From positions 14,562 to 28,582 of the forward strand of contig PXSE01000049.1 of the NCBI GenBank assembly GCA_003022905.1: a stretch of DNA of 14,021 nucleotides. The letters run 5' to 3'. The notes below the pieces were generated by a model. That model did not search any database. It was given only the letters and a program-made list of their open reading frames with translations, and was not told the DNA's origin. Below are positions 1 to 5,349 of this stretch, one piece after another. Position 1 is the stretch's first letter, and the number at the start of each line of letters is the position of its first letter. Made by a program: the position numbers and the translations under genes. Source of the DNA: Halobacteriales archaeon QS_9_68_42 (GTDB lineage: Archaea; Halobacteriota; Halobacteria; Halobacteriales; Haloarculaceae).

Positions 1-28
1 CAACACCCCTCCCTCCGACCGGACGCGT

Positions 29-70
29 ATGTTCGACGAAATCATGCGGATAACTGCGACGAGACTGTGA
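29..70 (+). pseudogene. 5' remnant of the ACT-domain regulator gene, cut by element insertion
   Basis: The frame opens with codons for MFDEIMR and then runs into ITATRL and a TGA at 68-70. MFDEIMR is, as I recall, the usual start of a haloarchaeal protein family (COG2150-like) that combines an HTH with an ACT domain. The rest of that protein resumes at about 4834 with KFEDSPSQQ. Joining codons 1-7 here to that point would rebuild a continuous canonical N-terminus. I infer that this is the original start of the host gene, left behind when the element inserted after codon 7. Its native promoter presumably lies in or before positions 1-28 and now drives only a 13-codon peptide. Confidence 0.75.
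40..50 (+). repeat. Left attachment core (attL)
   Basis: The 11-bp sequence AATCATGCGGA occurs here and again at 4825-4835, in both cases inside codons for IMR of the ACT-regulator gene. Upstream similarity continues imperfectly (TTCGA at 32-36 and 4817-4821). The integrase gene starts 59 bp inside this end, the usual arrangement for an integrative element. The core is short, so the exact crossover point cannot be fixed from one copy. Confidence 0.72.
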
Positions 71-80
71 ATATCAAACA
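68..80 (+). promoter_or_regulatory. Possible promoter of the integrase gene
   Basis: An A+T-rich stretch (TGAATATCAAACA) sits 30-40 bp before the integrase ATG at 109. That spacing suits a TATA box serving a transcript with a short or absent leader, as is common in haloarchaea. No Shine-Dalgarno is evident before the ATG. The assignment rests only on composition and spacing. Confidence 0.3.
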
Positions 81-108
81 CTAAGTATCGGGGCGACCAT
101 GAAAATCT

Positions 109-1485
109 ATGTCGAAGCAGACTCCTCGACACAAATTGGCGACTGAAGTGGGTCGGATTTCGGAAGCGAATGAGAGCGGCGCACTGGACGATGATGATTT
201 TGAATCGATCCTCACCCTCGTCGCCGCATACGACTCCGAGACGTCCGTACAAAAAGGCGATGGCGAGACAACGCACGACTACGCGAATCTCCTCGAACGA
301 AGTTCCGAGGAACTACCCGACCCTCCTGACGGCGAACACCGCGCCCCCTTGACCCTCCGTAATTACGCTTCTCGCCTTCGGAGGCTCGCAAAGATGGACG
401 TACAAGACCCGATTGCCGATGCCCCGACGGAGGAATTGAATCGGAGGCTGCGCGAAATCGAGATGGGCACGGCGGGGTTCGTGAAGGATGGCGGTGTAAC
501 GAAAAACTCGATTCGCTCGTATCAGACGGCGCTTCGGACCCTCCTCAAATTCGATTGGACCGAAGCAGAACAGGAGGAAATCACGATGTATGCTCCGCAA
601 GACACCTCCGTCGACACAGAGGATATGTACACCAAGGAGGAAATTCAGGCGCTTCGTGATGCCACTAACAACCCTCGGAACAGAGCATTGCTCGAAATGC
701 TCATTTGCACGGGGCAACGAATCGGCGCGCTCAAGTCCCTCAAAATCAAGCACATCGACGCCGAGAACGGACATTTCTACCTCAATAACGAGGCGGATGG
801 ACTGAAAGGTGCCGATAAAAATGGGCGCAAACGACCGCTTCTCGGTGCTCGGGAAGCCGTTCGGCAATGGCTCGAATACCATCCGTGTAGCGGGGACGAC
901 GATTTCGGTGACCAGCATCTATTTACCGCCCAACAGTTGACGGCAGGGTTAGAAGAACACGGAGAACGACTCTCCGACAACGCGGTTCAATACAATTTAC
1001 AGGAGATTCGACAACGAGCAGGGATCGACAAACGGTGTAACGCCCACTCGTTCAGACATTACTTCGTCACCGTCTGCAAGAAAAGATATAATATGGACAA
1101 CGATACCATTAAGGCGCTCATCGGGCATCCCGCTCACTCTCGGGTCATGGAAAAGACGTACTCGCATCTGGAGATGGACGACCATATCAAGGATGCTGAA
1201 GTGGCTCAGGGGCTCCGAGAACCCGAAGAAACGAACCCCCTCTCGCCGCCCATCTGTGCCGTCTGTGACCACCAACTGCCCGATGACGCCCGTTACTGCC
1301 CAAAGTGCGGCGAGGTGTATGCTCCTGATACGAAAGAGACGAAGGAGTCTGTGATGAGCGACATCGACGAATCTCGTGGGGCGGCGAAGGCTCTCGGCGA
1401 CGAGCGTGGTCAAGCGGCGCTCGAACAGCTCAAGGCGGAACTGAAAGAGAATCCAGAGATCCTTGAGGAACTTCTGGAGGAGTAG
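109..1485 (+). CDS. Tyrosine recombinase/integrase with C-terminal zinc ribbon
   Basis: This 458-aa protein probably integrates and excises the surrounding element by cutting the core sites at 40-50 and 4825-4835. A SAM-like core-binding region spans roughly residues 60-155 and the catalytic domain about 170-365. Visible catalytic residues are Arg204 in TGQRIGAL, His313 and Arg316 in HSFRH, His340 in LIGHP, and the nucleophile Tyr351 in KTYSHL. The basic GLKGADKNGRKRP stretch probably holds the beta-hairpin lysine. After the catalytic domain comes a four-Cys zinc ribbon (CAVC at 383-386, CPKC at 397-400) and an acidic, probably helical tail. All key residues are present, so it looks functional. 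It sits beside the left end and reads into the element. Family identity is secure; the partner site is inferred. Confidence 0.93.
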   Translation: MSKQTPRHKLATEVGRISEANESGALDDDDFESILTLVAAYDSETSVQKGDGETTHDYANLLERSSEELPDPPDGEHRAPLTLRNYASRLRRLAKMDVQDPIADAPTEELNRRLREIEMGTAGFVKDGGVTKNSIRSYQTALRTLLKFDWTEAEQEEITMYAPQDTSVDTEDMYTKEEIQALRDATNNPRNRALLEMLICTGQRIGALKSLKIKHIDAENGHFYLNNEADGLKGADKNGRKRPLLGAREAVRQWLEYHPCSGDDDFGDQHLFTAQQLTAGLEEHGERLSDNAVQYNLQEIRQRAGIDKRCNAHSFRHYFVTVCKKRYNMDNDTIKALIGHPAHSRVMEKTYSHLEMDDHIKDAEVAQGLREPEETNPLSPPICAVCDHQLPDDARYCPKCGEVYAPDTKETKESVMSDIDESRGAAKALGDERGQAALEQLKAELKENPEILEELLEE

Positions 1486-1486
1486 C

Positions 1487-1638
1487 CTACTTCGCTTTCA
1501 CTTCCGAAACCCGCTCGTCCGACCGTCTGGAGCGTGCTTCGAGCAGCCGACGCGCAACCCACGACGCCGCGTAGTCGCTTTCGGCGATATAGACCAACTC
1601 CTCCGAGAGAGTCTGGTGTCGTCATTGCCGACCATCAT
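1487..1638 (-). pseudogene. Small gene with a 2-nt frameshift, function unknown
   Basis: Read from the minus strand, an ATG at 1638 follows a GGGGAG Shine-Dalgarno (1645-1650) by 6 nt and opens a frame reading MMVGNDDTRLS. About eleven codons in, the protein-like frame is offset by 2 nt at a CT-rich run (near 1604-1609). Beyond it the frame reads LSEELVYIAESDYAASW and then a basic, helical-looking tail ending in SEVKAK with a stop at 1487-1489. Removing one CT unit would give a continuous 49-aa protein. The stop lies 2 bp from the integrase stop, so the two genes converge. I do not recognise the family. It could be a recently inactivated gene, a phase-variable gene at a CT run, or a sequencing error. 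Confidence 0.42.
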
Positions 1639-1644
1639 TAGTAT

Positions 1645-1661
1645 CTCCCCGCTGTGGGGAG
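1645..1661. other. Small hairpin overlapping a Shine-Dalgarno
   Basis: CTCCCC and GGGGAG form a 6-bp perfect stem around a 5-nt loop. On the minus strand the arm at 1645-1650 is the likely Shine-Dalgarno of the small frameshifted gene starting at 1638. In a minus-strand transcript the stem could hide the ribosome binding site. This is inference from position only. Confidence 0.3.
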
Positions 1662-1697
1662 GTGGCGCGATGAGGTCGGTGACGCCGACGACATACA

Positions 1698-1722
1698 GTT
1701 ATAATCGTATTTCACTTATAAG
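1698..1722. promoter_or_regulatory. A+T-rich promoter-like segment
   Basis: Two TATA-like words, TTATAATCG (from about 1700) and CTTATAAG (1715-1722, a perfect palindrome), stand out in a GC-rich background. They lie 60-85 bp upstream of the small minus-strand gene starting at 1638, and between its start and the end of the next minus-strand gene at 1764. A leftward promoter for the small gene is the simplest reading. The palindrome would also allow rightward use. No gene that I believe in starts just to the right. Confidence 0.35.
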
Positions 1723-1763
1723 CATGACGGACGGTGTATCGACAGAAAGCGCCGACAGGCGGC

Positions 1764-2120
1764 CTACGCGGGGACCGCTATGTTGCTGTTCTCCAGAGCG
1801 GCCTTTGGGATAATATACGAACGGACACGGCTCGTTCCCATAGTCTCTAAGACCACCGCATCGTCACTGTGGGTGAACATCGCCACTTCGCAAACGGGGG
1901 CAACGCCCACCAGGTGGAAGGTATCGCCAAGGGAGATTCCGTCGTCGGTGTCTCCGCCGTCTGTGAGGGCGATAGGCGGGCCGCCAGCGCCCTCTCGGTC
2001 GGCGCTCGGCTCGAAGTGGACGTAGCAGGCAAGCTCCTCAGAACAGCCACAGTCGGTTGCCTCGTCGTCGGTACACTCGTCGTCGTGATGCTTATGCGCC
2101 GTCGGGTCGTTCGTCGTCAT
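1764..2120 (-). CDS. Acidic protein with Cys/His-rich N-terminus, unknown function
   Basis: This is a 118-aa acidic protein I cannot assign to a family. The first 35 residues are rich in His and Cys (HKHHDDEC, then DCGC and AC), giving four Cys and three His that might bind a metal. The rest reads as a compact beta-rich domain (FHLVGVAPVCEVAMFTHSDD, VVLETMGT, RVRSYIIP). The ATG at 2120 is chosen over a GTG at 2138 because ATG is the commoner start and the extra six residues add nothing recognisable. No clear Shine-Dalgarno precedes it. A promoter and an 11-bp inverted repeat lie about 95-125 bp upstream. Acidity and codon use fit a real haloarchaeal gene. A role in element maintenance or regulation is possible but unsupported. 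Confidence 0.6.
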   Translation of the reverse strand: MTTNDPTAHKHHDDECTDDEATDCGCSEELACYVHFEPSADREGAGGPPIALTDGGDTDDGISLGDTFHLVGVAPVCEVAMFTHSDDAVVLETMGTSRVRSYIIPKAALENSNIAVPA

Positions 2121-2214
2121 GGACGGGCTACCGTCCACGGTCTCGGCGTGGTAGCGCCGTGATCACCTTTGTGGTCCCCGTGGACACTCTCCGTTAGACC
2201 CCGCTTAACTTCAA

Positions 2215-2245
2215 TGTACTACAAATGACGCTTTTTTGTAGTACA
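2215..2245. repeat. Perfect 11-bp inverted repeat, likely operator or origin hairpin
   Basis: TGTACTACAAA at 2215-2225 is matched exactly by its reverse complement at 2235-2245, with a 9-nt spacer ending in a T run. Just to its left, TTAAC on the plus strand (GTTAA on the minus strand, about 2205-2210) could be the TATA region of a leftward promoter for the gene starting at 2120. The repeat would then sit directly upstream of that promoter, a natural place for a regulator. A hairpin for replication initiation is the alternative. Confidence 0.5.
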
Positions 2246-2447
2246 CCGTCAGTTATGCATCATCCTCGTACCCCACCCGTCGACGATACTACCAAGATCG
2301 GGACTCCGTGGCTGGAGGGTGAGGGCAACACGGTCGGGCGGACAGACGCCTCCTCACCACGCACGTAGCCTGTCGACCATGAGTCGAGTCTCGACGGCCA
2401 CACCGATTCCATTGTCTGAATTTTAGTTTGTCTGACACCAGATAGGG

Positions 2448-2472
2448 ATGGGTCAAGCAACAGTCGACCCAT
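2448..2472. repeat. 7-bp inverted repeat in the spacer
   Basis: ATGGGTC at 2448-2454 pairs with GACCCAT at 2466-2472 across an 11-nt spacer. It overlaps an imperfect second pairing between AAGCA and TGCTT, so two alternative hairpins are possible. It falls in the gene-poor spacer where an origin might lie. Function is unknown. Confidence 0.3.
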
Positions 2473-2587
2473 GACTGCTTTCCCGACAGGGACACCAGCC
2501 GAAACGCGGTCCATGCGACGCGTGTGCGCGCACGGCGCACAACCGTCACGGGGATGCCTTCGGACGGCGACGTGGGCTCGACCGACC

Positions 2588-2821
2588 TTACTTGTCGTCG
2601 TCGGTATCGGACTCGGGACGGCCCACCTCGGTCTTGAGTGTGATACGTTGGTGACGCCCCCGCCCCAGGGTGATGACGTATCCTACGTCACAGACGACAT
2701 TCTCCGTTGTCTCGACTACGGTCCACCCACGGGAGTCCCGTTGAATCGTGACTTCCGTCACGTCGTCGTCGTCGTTCTCACTGTGCTCCTGGTCGTCGTC
2801 GGAGTTGGTTGTGTCAGTCAT
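2588..2821 (-). CDS. Small acidic protein, unknown function
   Basis: This is a 77-aa strongly acidic protein that I do not recognise. The first 25 residues are nearly all Asp, Glu, Ser and Thr (MTDTTNSDDDQEHSENDDDD) and are probably disordered. A short beta-rich core follows (VTEVTIQRDSRGWTVVE, VVCDVGYVITLG, HQRITLKTEV) before an acidic tail. The ATG at 2821 is preferred because the residues from a longer GTG start at 2905 are basic and unlike the rest. TTTACAT lies about 6 nt before the ATG, so a nearly leaderless transcript is unlikely to use it. An alternative promoter lies near 2942-2948. It is separated from rep by 227 bp and so is probably transcribed independently. The acidic bias and minus-strand layout support a real gene. 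Confidence 0.55.
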   Translation of the reverse strand: MTDTTNSDDDQEHSENDDDDVTEVTIQRDSRGWTVVETTENVVCDVGYVITLGRGRHQRITLKTEVGRPESDTDDDK

Positions 2822-2908
2822 GGTGATGTAAACAGCCGCCCGTACGCCATCGGGACAGCGCCATATCAACGGCGGGGAATCGCCGTGACCGACGGCGTTC
2901 GGCACATG

Positions 2909-2920
2909 GCGGTCGACCGC
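2909..2920. repeat. 12-bp perfect palindrome, possible operator
   Basis: GCGGTCGACCGC reads the same on both strands. It lies 20-30 bp from a TATA-like GTTATTC (minus-strand GAATAAC, 2942-2948), where a leftward transcript toward the gene at 2588-2821 might begin. A dimeric repressor site is plausible. A second 6-bp inverted repeat lies at 2869-2886. Confidence 0.3.
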
Positions 2921-3048
2921 AGTGAACCGCCGTCGTCGGAGGGTTATTCACCGATTGGAATCAAGAAGCGGCAATTATTGTCGTCCGGCCAGCAATCTGT
3001 ACGTAGTTAGTCAGAGGTGAGCCGTCGACCTCGGACGACAGAGATATG

Positions 3049-4116
3049 TCAGTCGCACAAACGGTCGGGAATAGGGTCGGCGTCCTCGGGGTCCACCCAC
3101 GGACGGGCCTTGACCATCGTGGTCCCCCCACCGCCGTCGGCCATGTCTTCGGCGTCAATCGTTGAACCGTCGGCTAATTCCACACCGACAAACTCGCCTC
3201 TGTCGTCGGCGTGGGCCGAGTCCTGGGAGCGCTCGACGTACTCCCCGAACGTGCTTCCAAAACGCGTCGAGTACCGTCCTGTGACCCACAAGGCCGACAT
3301 GAGCCGTTGCTTCGACGGCTCCTGGTTCAATCCACCTCCCCAACAGAGGTGCTTGGTGCAGTGATGGACCAAGGACGTTCGTGGGGTCCTCGATGGATTG
3401 CCGTCGGGCGGACGTGGGTCGGCTTCCCACACACGTATAGCGCCATCAACGGGATGGCCCTCGGGACGGGCGACGGGGGAATTGCGAACGTGTGCGGCAA
3501 GAGCGGGCTTTAAATCATCACGGTCTACCTCGCCGAAGTGCCATATGTGGTCGTGGATGTGAGGGTACCCGTGTTCGTGGTGCTTGATGGTGGTGACGCG
3601 AGCGTGTTCCCCGAGGTGACGACGGTAGGCGGCCATCGCGTTGCTGTTGGACTCAAGTAGGTCATCGAGAAAGTCCACGGGGGCACGGCCATCGTCGTCA
3701 GCGTTCCAAGGATACCCCCGTCTCGTTACGATTGCACAGTGTAGGTCGTCGGCATCGGCGATGATTTCCCTGTCGGCACCAAGCACCTTCCCGTACTTCT
3801 CTTTTGCATAGCCGTCACTGAAGCGGTGGCTCGTGGGTTCGACATCGCCGTTACTGAACTGAATTGACATGGAGTTCTTATCTCGAAGATAGTCGCGGAG
3901 GGCTTCGTTCGTGTCGGATACGCTTCGGGGCCGTCGACGGTCGTCGACGGCCTCGGAGCGCAACTTCCGTTCGCGGACGGTCACACGTCGGTCCCATATC
4001 TCGGGGTCGTCGAGAACGACATCGGGGCCATCGCGGTCGCCGTCCGCGCTCGGCGGGCCACGATCATTCCCGTCCTCGGGCGTCGGACCTGGGGGTTGTC
4101 CCGTCGAGGACGCCAT
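3049..4116 (-). CDS. HUH-type replication initiator (Rep) with altered Tyr motif
   Basis: This 355-aa protein resembles rolling-circle initiators of haloarchaeal plasmids and pleolipoviruses, which nick one strand at an origin to prime replication. Numbering is from the ATG at 4116. Motif I appears as LHCAIVTRR (125-133). The metal-binding HUH motif is HGYPHIHDH with His186 and His188. After it come a Trp/Pro-rich stretch and a SALWVTGRYSTRFG segment typical of the family's C-terminal side. The segment before that, where the family normally has a YxxKYL-type nucleophile motif, reads HCTKHL (252-257), with His in place of Tyr. The ATG has a good GGAGG (minus strand, 4124-4128) 7 nt upstream, which decides against the TTG at 4119. 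The gene may encode an inactive or unusual enzyme. Family assignment rests on motifs read by eye. Confidence 0.75.
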   Translation of the reverse strand: MASSTGQPPGPTPEDGNDRGPPSADGDRDGPDVVLDDPEIWDRRVTVRERKLRSEAVDDRRRPRSVSDTNEALRDYLRDKNSMSIQFSNGDVEPTSHRFSDGYAKEKYGKVLGADREIIADADDLHCAIVTRRGYPWNADDDGRAPVDFLDDLLESNSNAMAAYRRHLGEHARVTTIKHHEHGYPHIHDHIWHFGEVDRDDLKPALAAHVRNSPVARPEGHPVDGAIRVWEADPRPPDGNPSRTPRTSLVHHCTKHLCWGGGLNQEPSKQRLMSALWVTGRYSTRFGSTFGEYVERSQDSAHADDRGEFVGVELADGSTIDAEDMADGGGGTTMVKARPWVDPEDADPIPDRLCD

Positions 4117-4512
4117 CAATAGTCCTCCCGACGGGGCTTCGGATGTTCATCGGCGGCGATACACTGAAGTCTCTGGGTCGGTGATAAGTAGATGGACACT
4201 CGCTTCTCGGCCGTGTGTCAGCACGGCCACAATCCGCGGTCATCAGTTGTTGCTATCGGTCGAGATTCGAGTTCCCCGATGAGACTCGGACGGGGGACGG
4301 ACAGTTGGCGGTCAAGACGGCTGGCGCAAGACTCATATGAACGACAGATGTATGTATTTATGCAGGGTCATTGATACCGCAGTTCGATTCGCCCCGTCAT
4401 CAGCGAGGCGGATCACACACCTTTCCGAACTACCTCGTAGCGACAGCTATTCCATGATTAGCCTTCGTACTGCGGCGTTAAGTGTGTTTCGTTGACAGGA
4501 TGGAGAGACTCG

Positions 4513-4520
4513 TATTTAAG
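4513..4520 (+). promoter_or_regulatory. TATA-like box near the right end
   Basis: TATTTAAG is the clearest TATA-like word in this stretch. A rightward transcript would begin about 25 bp downstream, close to the first arm of the inverted repeat at 4535-4545. It could make a leader running to the start codon at 4805 or an independent small RNA. No experimental sign can be read from sequence. Confidence 0.35.
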
Positions 4521-4534
4521 ACTTTGGACCCAAT

Positions 4535-4570
4535 ACGTCGATTGTCTAACTGTACTTCCACAATCGACGT
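4535..4570. repeat. Perfect 11-bp inverted repeat
   Basis: ACGTCGATTGT at 4535-4545 and its exact reverse complement at 4560-4570 flank a 14-nt spacer. The repeat begins 15 bp past the TATA-like box at 4513-4520, so it would cover the presumed start of transcription. It could be an operator, a 5' hairpin in the transcript, or part of a replication origin for the Rep protein. Confidence 0.45.
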
Positions 4571-4787
4571 GAGCGGCAGTCTATGCGGTTCTGCTCCCGA
4601 CGCGGGGCATACCTCTCACAACGAAGGCGGACGGCTCGTGTGGCTTGTGAGCGCCATCTGACGGGTTCGTGGTGACTCGACGTATTCCATCAACTGTCTG
4701 GGCCCGACGTGGTAAGTTCTTTGTTGCACGGCGTGGGGTATGGGATATGGGTCGGAACCCGACCAGTGTGTTACCCCACCATCCCGC

Positions 4788-4795
4788 GGAAGGAG
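4788..4795 (+). promoter_or_regulatory. Shine-Dalgarno supplied by the element
   Basis: GGAAGGAG lies 9 nt before the ATG at 4805. It decides the start of the fused reading frame and lies inside the element, so the element brings its own translation start for the host gene it interrupted. Confidence 0.55.
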
Positions 4796-4804
4796 TTGTT
4801 TGAT

Positions 4805-5252
4805 ATGGCAAACGAATTCGAGATAATCATGCGGAAGTTTGAGGACAGCCCCAGCCAGCAGGCTGTCATTCGGCTTCTGCTCGAGCGGGGGTTCTCGGTC
4901 AACGACCAAGGGCGGGTCGTCTCACGCCACCACCGACGCAATCCTTGAGGACGAGGAACTCCGACGCATCTTCCAGAACATCTCGGCAATTCCGTCGCTG
5001 ATGGACCTGGCACCCGTGCTGGACCTGACCGTCCTGACGGTCCGGGTTACCGAGGCCGACCGCCACGGCATCGTCGCGGCAGTAACGGCGGTGCTGGCCG
5101 ACCGGGAGATATCCATCCGTCAAACGGTAAGCGAGGACCCCGAGTTCACCGACGAACCGATGCTCTACCTCGTCACCGACGAAGAACTCGACGGCGAGGT
5201 GATAAACGAGATCCGGTCACTGCCGTTCGTCCGGAAGATAGAACTGAAGTGA
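4805..5252 (+). pseudogene. HTH-ACT amino-acid regulator: replaced start, deleted HTH, frameshifted
   Basis: From the ATG at 4805 the frame reads MANEFEII, provided by the element, then MRKFEDSPSQQAVIRLLLER, the family's usual N-terminal helix region. At about 4920 the frame breaks: after GRVVS it runs on in the wrong frame to a TGA at 4946-4948, while the correct continuation ATTDAILEDEELRRIF starts one frame over at about 4925. From memory of the family (COG2150-like predicted regulators of amino acid metabolism), about 24 residues holding the HTH are missing between these points. The ACT domain (about 5020-5249, VLDLTVLTVRV to VRKIEL) is intact. An ATG at 5001 could start an ACT-only protein of 83 residues. 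Either the gene is dead or only the ACT part survives. A sequencing error cannot explain the missing HTH. Confidence 0.78.
4825..4835 (+). repeat. Right attachment core (attR)
   Basis: AATCATGCGGA matches 40-50 exactly. Sequence to its left is element DNA; to its right the ACT-regulator gene resumes at KFEDS. The element side encodes EFEII before MR, close to the native FDEI, so the frame and part of the residues are preserved across the junction. Confidence 0.72.
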
Positions 5253-5279
5253 CCCGCGGCCGGGTCCGCCGATCGTGCC

Positions 5280-5291
5280 CGGTCCGGACCG
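5280..5291. repeat. 12-bp palindrome between the ACT gene and ileS
   Basis: CGGTCCGGACCG is a perfect palindrome 30-40 bp upstream of the ileS TATA-like box. It may be a regulator site for ileS or chance in GC-rich DNA. Confidence 0.2.
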
Positions 5292-5321
5292 TCGGAAGCC
5301 TTCGCACGGTACCGATTCCCC

Positions 5322-5327
5322 TTTAAC
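5322..5327 (+). promoter_or_regulatory. TATA-like box of ileS
   Basis: TTTAAC lies 22-28 bp before the ileS ATG at 5350. That spacing predicts transcription starting at or next to the start codon, as in leaderless haloarchaeal mRNAs. No Shine-Dalgarno is seen before the ATG, which agrees. Confidence 0.5.
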
Positions 5328-5349
5328 AGCCCGGACGAATACGTGACGT

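Larger units (their letters stand above)
2139..2587. other. Gene-poor spacer with several inverted repeats
   Basis: No convincing gene lies here. The frames open on the minus strand are basic and lack the acidic bias of their neighbours. What stands out is structure: an 11-bp inverted repeat (2215-2245), a 5-bp stem with 3-nt loop (2383-2395), a direct repeat TGTCTGA (about 2414 and 2430), a 7-bp inverted repeat (2448-2472) and a 10-bp palindrome GTGCGCGCAC (2524-2533). In an element with an HUH initiator, such a spacer could hold the replication origin, but no nick motif can be named. Confidence 0.35.
4120..4804. other. Gene-free stretch between rep and the right element end
   Basis: No open frame here looks like a gene; the longest are short, basic and unlike the acidic neighbours. 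The region contains the rep upstream sequence, several A+T-rich promoter-like words (around 4345-4365, 4460-4475, 4513-4520), an 11-bp inverted repeat (4535-4570) and a 7-bp inverted repeat CTCACAA/TTGTGAG (4615-4651). Lying upstream of rep, it is the second candidate, besides 2139-2587, for the element's origin and for the promoter driving the replacement start at 4805. Confidence 0.35.
40..4835. mobile_element. Integrated HUH-Rep / tyrosine-integrase element, about 4.8 kb
   Basis: The segment lies between 11-bp core repeats that split one host gene. It carries a tyrosine recombinase at its left end and an HUH replication initiator toward its right end, with two small acidic proteins, a frameshifted small gene and several long inverted repeats between them. 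Base composition is lower in GC than the host genes that follow. Gene content fits a small integrative plasmid or a relative of the replication module of pleolipoviruses. No spike, capsid or ATPase gene is visible, so I favour an integrative plasmid or a stripped-down provirus. The boundaries rest on the core repeats and the interrupted host gene. Confidence 0.75.

Noticed and set aside
1724..1813. 29-codon plus-strand frame after the CTTATAAG palindrome
   Set aside because: The ATG is only 1 bp from the palindrome, too close for a TATA box, and the frame overlaps the end of the better supported minus-strand gene.
2255..2368. Possible 37-codon plus-strand gene (MHHPRTPPVDDTTKIG...)
   Set aside because: It starts 9 bp after the inverted repeat and is not absurd in composition, but it has no ribosome binding site or recognisable feature, so it is too weak to list as a gene.
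4117..4119. TTG start for rep
   Set aside because: The ATG at 4116 lies right behind it and has the better Shine-Dalgarno spacing.
4192..4374. 60-codon plus-strand frame in the right-end spacer
   Set aside because: It has no ribosome binding site and basic composition; another frame on the minus strand (4581-4811) is equally unconvincing.
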